From: CBDFKF01 sp965248765
GTDB taxonomy: Bacteria > Pseudomonadota > Alphaproteobacteria > VGEJ01
DNA length: 64,000 nucleotides
Reading direction: 5' to 3'
NCBI GenBank assembly: GCA_965248765.1
Contig: CBDFKF010000004.1
Coordinates: 1,736,001-1,800,000 of the forward strand
Part shown: in pieces, positions 17,385 through 26,394 of the stretch
Position numbering within the stretch: position 1 is the first letter of the stretch
How the letters are laid out: each line of letters starts with the position of its first letter
Notes under the pieces: model-generated
Seen by the model: the letters and a program-made list of their open reading frames with translations, nothing else
The model's database searches: none
What the model was told of the DNA's origin: nothing
Position numbers and translations under genes: made by a program

Positions 17385-17554
17385 GGTTCAGCCTTCAGCG
17401 CGCTGCTCTAGCCTTCGGCAGCAGTCCACCGCCGTCAAGCCCCGCCCAAACGGGTCTTTCCGGGGCGGCCGGCGGCCACGGCCACTACTGGGCCACGCAC
17501 ACGGCTCGATCACGGTACTTTTAGGCTTCCCGCGGGCGCGTTCGTGACTATATA

Positions 17555-17560
17555 TATAAT
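17555..17560 (+). promoter_or_regulatory. Candidate -10 box before the glycine-zipper lipoprotein gene
   Basis: A TATAAT in an AT-rich run (TATATATAAT) 59 bp upstream of the lipoprotein start. It is the only AT-rich stretch in this intergenic region. No clear -35 box is visible. Confidence 0.35.
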
Positions 17561-17619
17561 GGATCGGGTCCCATCGGCCCGATAATGCTCATGATTCGTT
17601 CAACATGGGGCATAGACAG

Positions 17620-18090
17620 ATGAATGCCATCAAGATTGCCATGGCTAGCTTGGTAGCGTTGGCGCTTGCCGCGTGCACCGGCAACAGTGGACCGAAACAG
17701 ACGATCGGTACACTCCTCGGTGGCGTTGGCGGCGCGGTGGCTGGAGCACAGTTCGGCTCCGGCACTGGCCAGCTTGCGGCGACCGCTGCAGGCGCACTGC
17801 TCGGCGCCTACCTCGGCAACGAGATCGGCCAGTCGCTCGACCGGGCTGATCAACAAGCCATGCAGCAAGCGGAGTATCGCGCGACTGCGGCCCCGATCGG
17901 CGAGACGGTGCGCTGGGACAACCCGGAAAGCGGCAACTACGGTACGGTGACGCCAACCCGCGAGGGCCGACATACCTCGAACGGCCAGTACTGCCGCGAG
18001 TTCCAGCAGACCGTGACGATAGGCGGCGAAACCGAGCAGGCCGTGGGCACCGCTTGCCAGAACCCCGACGGGACCTGGACGATCATCTAG
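17620..18090 (+). CDS. Glycine-zipper outer-membrane lipoprotein (17-kDa surface antigen type)
   Basis: Lipobox LALAAC after a short signal peptide, then the 2TM glycine zipper (LLGGVGGAVAGAQFGSG...ATAAGALLGAYLGNEIGQSLD) and a C-terminal domain (VRWDNPESGNYGTVTPTR...YCREFQQTVTIGGETEQAVGTACQNPDGTW), as in rickettsial 17-kDa antigens. It is an envelope lipoprotein. The start at 17620 leaves a normal signal peptide and a GGGG at a workable distance; an ATG at 17605 is possible. Confidence 0.88.
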   Translation: MNAIKIAMASLVALALAACTGNSGPKQTIGTLLGGVGGAVAGAQFGSGTGQLAATAAGALLGAYLGNEIGQSLDRADQQAMQQAEYRATAAPIGETVRWDNPESGNYGTVTPTREGRHTSNGQYCREFQQTVTIGGETEQAVGTACQNPDGTWTII

Positions 18091-18234
18091 CCCGCTCGCT
18101 CGTCCCAGGCGGCGTGCGCCAGCCGCGCGGCGGCGCCTCCCGTACCGCTTGAGCACGCTCGGGCGTTCCCTCGCCCCACGCGGTGCTTTAGCATGCCGGC
18201 TCTGGAATGGCAGCAAAGGGACGGGGCGGTCGCG

Positions 18235-20248
18235 GTGACACGGCTTGTCGTTGCTTGGCTGGCCATCGTCGGCATGTGTTGCTCGGCGGCAGTGGCGGAC
18301 GAGGCCGATTTCGACGCCGGTGTGGCGGCCTACGAAGGCGGGCGTTTTCGCACTGCTTTCGAGGCTTGGCGGGATGCGGCCGCCGATGGCGACCCGGCCG
18401 CCGAGCGCAACATCGGCCACCTCTATCGGAACGGCCTCGGCGTCCCGCAGGACTTCGCCAAGGCCGCAGATTGGTATCGGCGCGCGGCCGAGAAGGGGCT
18501 AGCGCGAGCCCAAGCCAACCTCGGCAACATGTACCTTCGTGGCCAGGGCGTGGCGCGCGACCCGGCCGAGGCCGTCATCTGGTTCGAACGGGCAGCCCGC
18601 CAAGGCCACGTCATCAGTCAGTACAATCTGGCGCTGTTGTACGAGACGGGGCTTGGCATCGAGGGTGACGAAGCGCTGGCGATGGGCTGGTATCACCTCG
18701 CCGCCAAGGCGGGGCACCGCCGCTCACTCGATCGCCTCTCCGGTCTCGTCGCGCGCGGCGTCCGACCGACCTCGGTCGAGGAGCTTGTGCTGCCGCTCAA
18801 TGAGGGTGAGGCCGCCGCCGAGGACCCGGAGGTGCCGGCTGACGGGCCCATCGCCGACAGCGATCCCCCGACCGATGCCGGCAGTGAGACAGCGCTGACC
18901 GCCACTACCGATGCCGGCGTGGACGCAGCGCCGACCACTCCTACCGATGGCGAGGACGGTACTGTGCCGTCGGACGAGGGTCTCGTTGCCTGGTTGGCCG
19001 AGCTCGCATCGCCGGACCCGGCGCCCGCTTCGGCGCCTGTCCGCAACCGGGCGCGACCGCCGGAGGCCCGCGAAGGTCCTGACGGCCCCGATGCCCCCGA
19101 TGCCCCCGATGCCATAGAGTGGTTTGATGATCCCGTGCGGCCAGACGCGTCGGCCAACGAAAGTGTTACCGCGGCGCTCGCCGCGGCACCGTCGGCTAAC
19201 GAAGATGGTGCCGGACCGCTCGCCGCACCGTTGGCCAATGAAGACGGTGCCACATCGCCCGCCGATGAGCCGGCGCCAGAAGCGTCCAAGCCAGTGGTCG
19301 AAGCGGCCGAGCCGGCCTTCGCAGGGCTCTCCGTGGGGGAACGGATCGATGCCGGGCTCAGGGCCTATCGCGTGCGGGCCTACGATCAGGCCATGGCCGC
19401 GTGGCAGCCGCTCGCCGAGGGCGGTCATACCGAGGCGCAGTTCTTCGTCGGCGTCCTCCATCTCGAGGGCGCCGGAGTGCCACGGAGCGCCGCCACCGCC
19501 TTCTTCTGGTGGACGCTTGCCGAGAAGGAGGGCCACGCCAAGGCGGGCGAGATGCTCGCCCTCATCGACCGCGAGGTCAGCGATGATGACCACGATGCCA
19601 TGCTGCGGCGGGTTGGGGCGTGGGTGCCGCTCGCGCCAGCCGCCCCGCCCGTGGCAAGCGCACCGGTCGTCGCCCTTCTCGCCCCGCCCATCGGCCTGCC
19701 GCAACCCCATGCCCCGTCGCTCGCGCCAGCAGACGTACCCGCGCTAGCTGTCCTGCTGAGTCCGTACGGCCCTGGTGTGCGCCTCGAGCCCGGCACCGAA
19801 GCGTTGATCTCGGACCAGCCGACCGGCGAGCGCGCGGCGACGGTGCGCCCAGTCCTCCCGGCACCGGCAGCAGTCCTCGCGGCGCCGCCGCCCGGCCACC
19901 CTGACCGCCTTTGGAGTGCCGAATCTGGGCCTCTCCGCGCCCGAGGGAACCGCCCTTGATGCCGGTCTTTCGGCCTACCGCCGAGAGGACTATGCCGCCG
20001 CGGTCACCGCGTGGCTTCCGCTCGCCGCTCAGGGTGATCGGATGGCCCAATTCTACGTGGGTGGACTGTATATAGAGGGCACCGGTGTCGTAGCGAGTCG
20101 GGTCCAGGCGCATCTGTGGTGGAGTCTCGCCGCCGCCCAGGGCCACGAGCTCGCGGCCGAGCTTCGCCTTATCCTGGCAACAGACATGAGCCCGACCGAA
20201 CTGACCCAGGCCCAATACCTCGCCGATAGCTGGTTGCCCACCGACTAA
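18235..20248 (+). CDS. Exported Sel1-repeat protein (frameshift near 19890)
   Basis: A GTG start after AGGGACGGGG gives a signal peptide (VTRLVVAWLAIVGMCCSAAVAD). Sel1 repeats occupy about residues 25-150 (GDPAAERNIGHLYRNGLGVPQDFAKAADWYRRAAEKG and two more). A long low-complexity Pro/Ala/Asp linker follows, then further Sel1 units near residues 385-450. The frame stops at 19959, but the terminal repeat continues one frame over (YRREDYAAAVTAWLPLAAQGDRMAQFYVGGLYIEGTG) to 20248, so a single-base indel lies near 19885-19900. Sel1 proteins are periplasmic scaffolds; the partner is unknown. Confidence 0.78.
19090..19116 (+). repeat. 9-bp tandem repeat encoding Pro-Asp-Ala
   Basis: Three copies of GATGCCCCC, the last degenerate, in the linker of the Sel1 protein. 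The surrounding linker also holds two diverged copies of a unit coding for APSANEDGAG/APLANEDGAT. Such tracts vary in length by slippage. Confidence 0.55.
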
Positions 20249-20336
20249 ATCCTGGGTCCGCCACGTGACCGGCGCATGTGGGCTTAACGCTTTGTTAGCC
20301 CTAAGGCATTAACCATTGCTGCCGGTAGACAAGGGC

Positions 20337-21245
20337 ATGCACGATTCCTATCACGTCCTCGGAGTGAGACGCTCGGCGAGCCAGGCCGAGATCAAGCGCG
20401 CCTACCGGCGCCTCGCCAAGGCTTGCCATCCGGATCTGCACCCCAACGAAACCGGCCACGCCGAGCGGTTCAAGGAGATTTCGGCCGCCTACGATATCCT
20501 GGGCGACGAAGCCAGGCGCGCCCGCTACGACCGCGGCGGCATCGGCCCGACCAACGGCAACGGTAACGACCGCCACCGCCAGCCCGTCCATGGCGACGGC
20601 AGCGCCAGCGCCCCCTTTGAGGCCTTCTCGTTCGGCCAGGCGACAACCACGAGCGACCGCGCGCGGGGCTGGCAGGCGTTCGCACCCCGCGGGGCCGATG
20701 TCACCTGTGCGTTGGATGTCCCCTTCGAAACGGCCGCCACCGGCGGCAGCGGTCGCCTCGACCTACCAAGCGGCAAGCGCCTCGATGTGCGTATCCCGGG
20801 TGGCATCGATGACGGCGAGGTGTTGCGCCTGAAGGGCCAGGGTGAACGCGGCCTCGGGCTCTTGCGCGCCGGCAATGCCCTGGTCGAAGTGCACGTTCGG
20901 CCCCATCCGTTGTTCCAACGGCGCCAACGCGATGTGCTGCTCGACTTGCCCATCACCCTGCGTGAGGCGGTTCTCAGCGCCCGCGTTTCGGTGCCGACGA
21001 TGGACGGGCCGGTTGCCCTTCAGGTGCCGCCGGGCTCGAACGCCGGCACCATCCTCCGGCTGCGCGGACGTGGCATCGTCGATCGGCGCCGCGGTGGCCG
21101 CGGCGATCAGCTGGTAAGCCTACGGCTGGTCCTCCCCACCGTGCCGGACCCCGACATCGAGCGCTTCGTCGCCGAAAAGTGGACGTCCACCACCGACTAC
21201 GCCGTGCGCCCGGCCTTCGACTCAACGGTAGCGACGGCTTCCTGA
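20337..21245 (+). CDS. DnaJ-like co-chaperone without zinc finger (CbpA type)
   Basis: J-domain at residues 3-65 (YHVLGVRRSASQAEIKRAYRRLAKACHPDLHPNET) with the HPD tripeptide, then a Gly/Asn-rich linker and the C-terminal substrate domains (GSGRLDLPSGKRLDVRIPGGIDDGEVLRLKGQGE...PHPLFQRRQRDVLLDLPITLREAVLSARVSVPTMDGPVALQVPPGSNAGTILRLRGRG). The CxxCxGxG zinc finger is absent. It stimulates DnaK. The ATG at 20337 was chosen to match the usual J-domain start. Confidence 0.87.
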   Translation: MHDSYHVLGVRRSASQAEIKRAYRRLAKACHPDLHPNETGHAERFKEISAAYDILGDEARRARYDRGGIGPTNGNGNDRHRQPVHGDGSASAPFEAFSFGQATTTSDRARGWQAFAPRGADVTCALDVPFETAATGGSGRLDLPSGKRLDVRIPGGIDDGEVLRLKGQGERGLGLLRAGNALVEVHVRPHPLFQRRQRDVLLDLPITLREAVLSARVSVPTMDGPVALQVPPGSNAGTILRLRGRGIVDRRRGGRGDQLVSLRLVLPTVPDPDIERFVAEKWTSTTDYAVRPAFDSTVATAS

Positions 21246-21269
21246 CCAGGCGTGCGGGCCGTCCGTAGG

Positions 21270-21488
21270 CTAGTCGCCGGTGACTAGCTTTGTCACATCA
21301 TCGAGGCCGAGCGGTTTGCCGCCCACGCCCCACTGGCCGTCCTTGACTTCATCGATGATGACCCAGGTCGCATCGCGCAGCTTTTCGCTCGTCACCTCCG
21401 CGACAGTATCGGTGATCTTGCCGATCAGATCTTTGCATTGATCGGCGCTGAGTTCGTCCTCGAACACTTTCACTTGGATGAACGGCAT
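21270..21488 (-). CDS. 4-oxalocrotonate tautomerase family protein
   Basis: 72 residues starting Met-Pro-Phe-Ile-Gln-Val-Lys-Val-Phe, which gives the mandatory catalytic Pro1 after Met removal and fixes the start at 21488 despite a longer open frame. The rest (DQCKDLIGKITDTVAEVTSEKLRDATWVIIDEV) fits the beta-alpha-beta fold. It probably tautomerises an enol/keto acid and is the last gene of an SDR/hydrolase operon. Confidence 0.85.
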   Translation of the reverse strand: MPFIQVKVFEDELSADQCKDLIGKITDTVAEVTSEKLRDATWVIIDEVKDGQWGVGGKPLGLDDVTKLVTGD

Positions 21489-21562
21489 GGGGTACTTCGT
21501 TTCTTCCTTGGGGGTCGGGGAAAGCTCCGGGCCGACGGCCAGGGCCGGCTCGGAGAGCGGCG

Positions 21563-22423
21563 TCATGCGGTCTTGATGCTCGCGAGATGGCCGAGGCCGA
21601 GCGCATCGACCACCTGCGCCTGAACCGGCGCCGTCGCCTCATTGAGAGCATCGGAGCCGAATGATGCGCCGACGACGGTGCGTTCGGCGCGCTGGCCCTT
21701 CGGCGTGGCAATCAGCGCCGCGACCGCTTCAGCCACGTCCTGTGGGTTCGGTGCGTCGGCGCCCGAGAACATGGCGGCGAACTGCTCGAACATAGCACCC
21801 GGTATCTCTCCAACAGCGCCGTACTCGCTGACCCGAGCCGTATCGGCCGGCTGTTGGGCGCTGCCGTACATCTGTGTCGGGTAGGCGCTCGGCTGCACTA
21901 GTGCGACGCCGAGCTGCGAGACTTCGTAGCGGTAGCTGTCGGTCAGCGCCTCGACCGCGAATTTGCTGGCGCCATAGAGCCCGAAGAACGGGAAGGTGAC
22001 GCGGCCGACGATCGAGCCGATGTTGATGATCAGGCCGTCGTGCTGGCGACGAAGGGCCGGCAGCACCGCCCGGGTGACGCGATGCACCCCGAAAACGTTG
22101 ACGTCGAACAGCGCGCTCGCCTGCTCGGCCGTGAAGGCCCCGGAGACGCCGGCGGAGGCGATCCCGGCATTGTTGACCAGCACGTCGATACGGCCCGCCT
22201 TGGCGATAACCGCCGCGACCGCGTGCTCGACCGAGTCGCTGCTGGTCACGTCAAGCTCGACGATGTCGGCGCCGGCTGCGCGCAGCGCATCCGCATGCGG
22301 GCGGTTCTTGCCCTGCGGGTCGCGCATCGAGGCAAACACCGTGTGGCCGGCATCGACCAACGTCTCGGCGGTCGCACGGCCAAAGCCGGTGGAGGCGCCG
22401 GTGATGAGGACTGTCTTGGACAT
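21563..22423 (-). CDS. SDR-family oxidoreductase
   Basis: 286 residues: TGASTGFGRATAETLVDAGHTVFASMRD (cofactor site), NNAGIA, the catalytic Ser in NIGSIVGRV and YGASK. It resembles the dehydrogenases often paired with hydrolases in stress- or xenobiotic-responsive operons. The start was placed at the ATG before SKTVLITG; the longer open frame reads antisense through the next gene. Confidence 0.87.
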   Translation of the reverse strand: MSKTVLITGASTGFGRATAETLVDAGHTVFASMRDPQGKNRPHADALRAAGADIVELDVTSSDSVEHAVAAVIAKAGRIDVLVNNAGIASAGVSGAFTAEQASALFDVNVFGVHRVTRAVLPALRRQHDGLIINIGSIVGRVTFPFFGLYGASKFAVEALTDSYRYEVSQLGVALVQPSAYPTQMYGSAQQPADTARVSEYGAVGEIPGAMFEQFAAMFSGADAPNPQDVAEAVAALIATPKGQRAERTVVGASFGSDALNEATAPVQAQVVDALGLGHLASIKTA

Positions 22424-22464
22424 GGTCTGTTCCTTTGCGGGTTGGGGTTGACCAGGAGAGCGGC

Positions 22465-23343
22465 CTACGCGGCCGGCTTCAGGAGAAGCGTCCGTGCGAG
22501 GAAGTCGCGCACGACCGCGGCGATTTCGCGGTCGTGTGTCTCCAGCGCGAAATGACCGGTATCGAAGAACCGGATCTGCGCGTCCGGGATATCGCGCTTG
22601 AAGGCCTCGGCGCCGGGCGGCAGGAAGAAGGGATCGTTCTTGCCCCAGACCGCCAGCAGAGGCGGACGGTGCTCGCGGAAATACGCCTGGAAGGTCGGAT
22701 AGAGAGCGACGTTGCTGGCGTAGTCGAGCAGCAGATCGAGCTGGATCTCGTCGTTGCCCGGCCGCGCCATCAGCGCGCTGTCCAGGGTGTAGCCCTCCGG
22801 CGCGACCAGCGCCGGATCCGCGACGCCGTGGAGGTACTGCCACCGCGTGGTCGCGGGCGTCAGGAACTCGCGAAGCGCCTCCCGGTTTTCCGCCGTCGGC
22901 TCCTCCCAGTACCTCTGGATGGGGTTCCAGCCGTCGCTAAGCCCCTCGGCGTAGGCGTTGCCGTTTTGCGAGATGATCGCCGTGACCCGCCCGGGATGGC
23001 GGACGGCCAGGCGCAAACCAACCGGCGCGCCGTAGTCGAATACGAAGATCGCGTACTGACCGAGCCCGACGGCATCGGTGAAGCGATCGATCACGCCTGC
23101 GAGGTTCTCGAAGGTGTAGGCGAACTGCGCCCGATCGGGTGCGTCCGAAAAGCCGAAGCCCGGCAGATCCGGCGCGATCACGTGATAGGCATCGGCAAGC
23201 GCCGGAATCAGTTTCCGATACATGTGACTGGATGTCGGAAAGCCGTGCAGCAGCAACAGGGCGGGCGCGTCTCGGCGCCCCGCCTCACGGTAGAAGATCT
23301 TTTGTCCGCCGATATCGGCGGTGCGGTGGGCGATGCCACTCAT
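22465..23343 (-). CDS. Alpha/beta hydrolase with Asp nucleophile
   Basis: 292 residues: LLLHGFPTSSHMYRKLIPALA, the elbow F-V-F-D-Y-G-A-P-V-G with an Asp nucleophile, acid in VWGKNDPFFLP and His in DTGHFALETH. This is the haloalkane-dehalogenase/epoxide-hydrolase branch, like the lipoprotein at 9090 but cytoplasmic. GGAGG 8 nt before the ATG fixes the start. It is the first gene of the operon with the SDR and the tautomerase, and divergent from a CGNR zinc-finger regulator. Confidence 0.85.
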   Translation of the reverse strand: MSGIAHRTADIGGQKIFYREAGRRDAPALLLLHGFPTSSHMYRKLIPALADAYHVIAPDLPGFGFSDAPDRAQFAYTFENLAGVIDRFTDAVGLGQYAIFVFDYGAPVGLRLAVRHPGRVTAIISQNGNAYAEGLSDGWNPIQRYWEEPTAENREALREFLTPATTRWQYLHGVADPALVAPEGYTLDSALMARPGNDEIQLDLLLDYASNVALYPTFQAYFREHRPPLLAVWGKNDPFFLPPGAEAFKRDIPDAQIRFFDTGHFALETHDREIAAVVRDFLARTLLLKPAA

Positions 23344-23403
23344 GTCAGTGCCTCCGGTTGCGAACCAATGGACGGCGTAACCTCTCAACTATCATAATAA
23401 CAG

Positions 23404-23422
23404 GTTAGCGTTAATCAGTAAC
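23404..23422. promoter_or_regulatory. Candidate operator between hydrolase operon and CGNR regulator
   Basis: GTTA-N11-TAAC (GTTAGCGTTAATCAGTAAC) in the AT-rich divergent intergenic region, beside TATTAT on the minus strand. It is a plausible site for the CGNR protein encoded divergently. Confidence 0.35.
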
Positions 23423-23501
23423 TTGTAAAAAGAAGGAACAGAGGGTTATTTAAGAAGGGGCCGCGATTGGCTGATTGGGGGACTTCAAGGAGCCCAGTGA
23501 C

Positions 23502-24170
23502 ATGACCGAGACCGCCCGATCCTACCCGTACTTCCTCGCCGACGACCGCGCGCTGGATTTGCTGAACAGCGTCGCCGCGCCGAGGGGAGCGGAGATCGAG
23601 TGGCTAAGCGATGGTTGGGACTTGCTCGACTGGCTCGGACAGGCTGGCTTGGTGCCTCCCGAAGTGTTGCTGCGGTTCCGAGAGGAGGCCTCGCCAGGGG
23701 TGCTCGATGGCATCTCCGCCGAGGCACGCGAATTGAGGGAATGGCTGCGAGAGTTTGTTGCTGCCCACGCCGGCCGGCGGCTTGAGCCGCCCGACCTCGC
23801 CGATCTGGGCGGGATCAATCGGCTACTGGCGCGCGATCAGACCTACCATCAACTCGAAGCCCAGGACATCCGATTACCGGGCCCGCCCGAGGAGGCGCAC
23901 CGATCGCCGCTCCGATGGCGCCGGCACCGGCGTTGGCGCACGCCCGAGGATCTGCTGTTGCCGATTGCCGAGGCGGTTGGCGACCTCATCTGCCAGGCGG
24001 ACTTCGCGCGGGTGAAAAACTGCGAAAGCCCCACCTGCACCATGTGGTTCCACGACGTCAGTAAGAACCACACCCGCCGATGGTGCACCATGGCGGTCTG
24101 CGGCAACCGGGCGAAGGCGGCGGCGCACCGGGCAAGACAACGGCGCGCGCGCTCGAGCCGGCGCCCTTAG
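23502..24170 (+). CDS. ABATE/CGNR zinc-finger transcriptional regulator
   Basis: 222 residues. The N-terminal ABATE region (DDRALDLLNSV...LDWLGQAGL) is followed by the C-terminal CGNR finger: C-E-S-P-T-C-T-M-W-F-H-D-V-S-K-N-H-T-R-R-W-C-T-M-A-V-C-G-N-R, with four cysteines and the naming CGNR tetrad, then a basic tail. Such proteins are stress-linked transcription regulators. AAGGAG precedes the ATG. Divergent orientation suggests it controls the hydrolase-SDR-tautomerase operon. Confidence 0.85.
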   Translation: MTETARSYPYFLADDRALDLLNSVAAPRGAEIEWLSDGWDLLDWLGQAGLVPPEVLLRFREEASPGVLDGISAEARELREWLREFVAAHAGRRLEPPDLADLGGINRLLARDQTYHQLEAQDIRLPGPPEEAHRSPLRWRRHRRWRTPEDLLLPIAEAVGDLICQADFARVKNCESPTCTMWFHDVSKNHTRRWCTMAVCGNRAKAAAHRARQRRARSSRRP

Positions 24171-24203
24171 ACTCGCACCGGCAGCGCAGGAGAGCAGGTA
24201 AGC

Positions 24204-25016
24204 ATGCCGCAGGTATCGATTCATGGCGTCGAGGTCTACTTCCGCGACGAGGGAGAGGGGCCGCCGATCGTCCTCGGCCACAGCTCGACCGGATCGGGCG
24301 GCCAGTGGCGCGACCTGATCGCCCGGCTCTCGCGCCGCTTCCGGCTGATCGCCCCCGATCACATCGGCTACGGTCAGACCGGGCCGTACCCCGGCACCGT
24401 GCCGTTGATGGATCTCGAGGTCGCGGTGATCCAAGCGCTGCTGGACGTGGTCGCGGAACCTGCCCACCTCGTTGGCCATTCTTTCGGCGGCTCGGTTCTG
24501 GCGCGCACCGCCGTCCGCGTCCCGCACCGCGTGCGCAGCCTCACCCTCATCGAACCGACGTTGTTCCATCTCCTTCAGCAGAGCGGCAGGCACGCCGAAC
24601 ACGCCGAGATACGGGCGGTCGCGGATCGCGTCGCCCACCACCTCGGCGCCGGCGATGCCGAGCAAGCGGCCCGCGGCTTCATCGACTATTGGCTCGTCCC
24701 CGGTGGCTTCGATACGATGGAAGAGAGGGTTCGGAGGTCCGTCCTCGCCGGCATGGCCAAGCTCAATATCGAATGGGCGAGCGCCTTCGCCCCGTGGGGT
24801 GCCACCTCGGAGGCGCTATCGGCGCTGCGCATGCCGATTCTGTTGATGCGTGGGACAAAGACCACGTCGGCTGCCGCCGGTGTCGTCGACGCACTCGTGG
24901 ACCTGTGGCCAGCGGCGGAACGCGCACGGATCGACGACGCCGGGCACATGGCGCCGCTAACACATCCCGCTGACGTCAATCCCATCATCGAGGGGTTCCT
25001 CGACAGCGTCCCCTAA
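24204..25016 (+). CDS. Alpha/beta hydrolase with Ser nucleophile
   Basis: 270 residues with oxyanion segment LGHSSTGSGGQW, nucleophile elbow G-H-S-F-G-G, acid region MRGTKTTSAAAGVVDAL and the catalytic His in DDAGHMAPLTHP. It is a serine esterase, peroxidase or C-C hydrolase type rather than a dehalogenase. It follows the CGNR gene by 33 bp with its own ribosome-binding site (GGAGAGCAGG), so it may be cotranscribed with it. Confidence 0.85.
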   Translation: MPQVSIHGVEVYFRDEGEGPPIVLGHSSTGSGGQWRDLIARLSRRFRLIAPDHIGYGQTGPYPGTVPLMDLEVAVIQALLDVVAEPAHLVGHSFGGSVLARTAVRVPHRVRSLTLIEPTLFHLLQQSGRHAEHAEIRAVADRVAHHLGAGDAEQAARGFIDYWLVPGGFDTMEERVRRSVLAGMAKLNIEWASAFAPWGATSEALSALRMPILLMRGTKTTSAAAGVVDALVDLWPAAERARIDDAGHMAPLTHPADVNPIIEGFLDSVP

Positions 25017-25113
25017 CGGCGGGTTGGTGCTAGGGCTCGAGCAGTCTGGGCGTAGTCGGCGATGGCCGCCGGGTCGGCGCCGATCTCGAACTGCGGAAAG
25101 AACGCCAGGCAAC
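25013..25113 (-). pseudogene. N-terminal remnant of a luciferase-like monooxygenase
   Basis: The minus strand reads LAFFPQFEIGADPAAIADYAQTARAL then a stop after APTRR. The FFPQFEIGADPAAI-DYAQ stretch is the usual start of F420/FMN luciferase-like monooxygenases. The barrel is missing and no start codon is in place, so this is a fragment of a deleted gene. Recognition rests on about 27 residues. Confidence 0.4.
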
Positions 25114-25216
25114 AGGGACGTCCTCCCGCCGGCCGATCGCGGCCTCCGCCAAACCACGGTACACTCCGCCCGTACCATCCCGCCAGAATGCGCGTGGCCG
25201 GATCGAGGAGCGTGCG

Positions 25217-26230
25217 ATGGCCGAAACTCTTGCTGCACCCGACTCAACCGAGGCCCAGGCTCTCTACGCCGAGTCGGTGGTGTGGGATGGCGTCTGCCCC
25301 TACTGGCCCGAGGGCGGCAACGAGATCGACATCCTCGACTACCACCACGCCCACGGCTACACCGTCGCCTCGATCACCACCGCGGGCGACAATCACAACG
25401 TCAGCGAAGCGGTCCAGATGATCGCTCGGTGCCGCGCGTACGTGCGCGCCCAGCCGGACAAGTTCGTGTTCATCGAGACCGCGGAAGATGTGCAGCGGAC
25501 CAAGAGCAGCGGCAAGCTCGGCATCATCCTGCACCTCGAAGGATCGGAGTGCTTCGAGCGCAACCTCGACATGGTCGAGGCGTTCTATCGCCTCGGCATC
25601 CGCCACGCCCAGCTCGTCTTCAACATCCCCAACGCGGCGGCCGGCGGGTGCGCCGAGGGCAACGAGGTCCCACTCTCGGCGTGGGGTCGCAGCCTGATCG
25701 CGGAAATGGAGCGCGTCGGCATCCTGCTCGACCTCGCGCACACCGGCTATCGCTCGACCATGGAGGCGATGGAGGTCTCGACCAAGCCGGTCATGTTCAG
25801 CCATTGCAACATTGGCGGCGTTTTTAAGCACTACCGGAATCTCCGTGACGATCAGATCAAAGGCTGCGCCGCGACCGGTGGCCTTATCGGTCTTTCGGGC
25901 AGCAGCGGCTACTTGGGCGACGCCGCGTCGGTCCAAGAGATGATGTTCCGCCACGTCGACTACGTGGTTCAGCTCATCGGCCCCGATCACATTGCGCTCG
26001 GGCTCGACACGGTGCTCGACGAGGACAAGGCGAACCGGTGGATCAAAGCGCGGCCGGAGGCTGAATGGCCGGGCAGCCGAGATCCCGACTGGCCGGGCTT
26101 TCGCTTCGCCCGCTCCGATGCGATCCCCGGCCTCATCGATATCATGCTCGCCCACGGCTATGGCGATGACGATGTACGCAAGTTCCTCGGCGAGAACTAC
26201 GTCCGCCTGTGCAAAGAGGTCTGGGGCTGA
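25217..26230 (+). CDS. Membrane-dipeptidase (M19)-like protein lacking the first metal pair
   Basis: 337 residues following the M19 renal-dipeptidase fold: HLEGSECFERNLDMVEAFYRLGIRHAQLVFN (bridging Glu), DLAHTGYRSTMEAM and MFSHCNIGG (metal His residues), ALGLDTVLDEDK, and the C-terminal KFLGENYVRLCKEVWG typical of the family. The opening D-G-H-x-D motif is replaced by D-G-V-C-P, so two metal ligands are missing. No signal peptide is present. It may hydrolyse another substrate or lack dipeptidase activity. Confidence 0.83.
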   Translation: MAETLAAPDSTEAQALYAESVVWDGVCPYWPEGGNEIDILDYHHAHGYTVASITTAGDNHNVSEAVQMIARCRAYVRAQPDKFVFIETAEDVQRTKSSGKLGIILHLEGSECFERNLDMVEAFYRLGIRHAQLVFNIPNAAAGGCAEGNEVPLSAWGRSLIAEMERVGILLDLAHTGYRSTMEAMEVSTKPVMFSHCNIGGVFKHYRNLRDDQIKGCAATGGLIGLSGSSGYLGDAASVQEMMFRHVDYVVQLIGPDHIALGLDTVLDEDKANRWIKARPEAEWPGSRDPDWPGFRFARSDAIPGLIDIMLAHGYGDDDVRKFLGENYVRLCKEVWG

Positions 26231-26394
26231 TCCGGGGGTCATCGTGACGCTCGCTTGCATTTTCCGCCCATGGGTGACTAAACCCGCCTCCTGATCAGAC
26301 GCGCCGCGACCGACCCTGCGGCGGTGTACCGCCGTGTCGCAACCGCCGGTCGGGCGCTTCCCGAACAAAGGCCGCACGCTCGGAGCCGCAGAAA

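Noticed and set aside
19084..19260. CRISPR array or minisatellite
   Set aside because: Repeats are short, in frame and part of a protein linker; no spacers.
18724..19710. Minus-strand frame over the Sel1 linker
   Set aside because: A Gly/Arg-rich shadow of the low-complexity linker.
21489..21566. Longer N terminus for the tautomerase
   Set aside because: It would bury the catalytic Pro1, which must follow the initiator Met.
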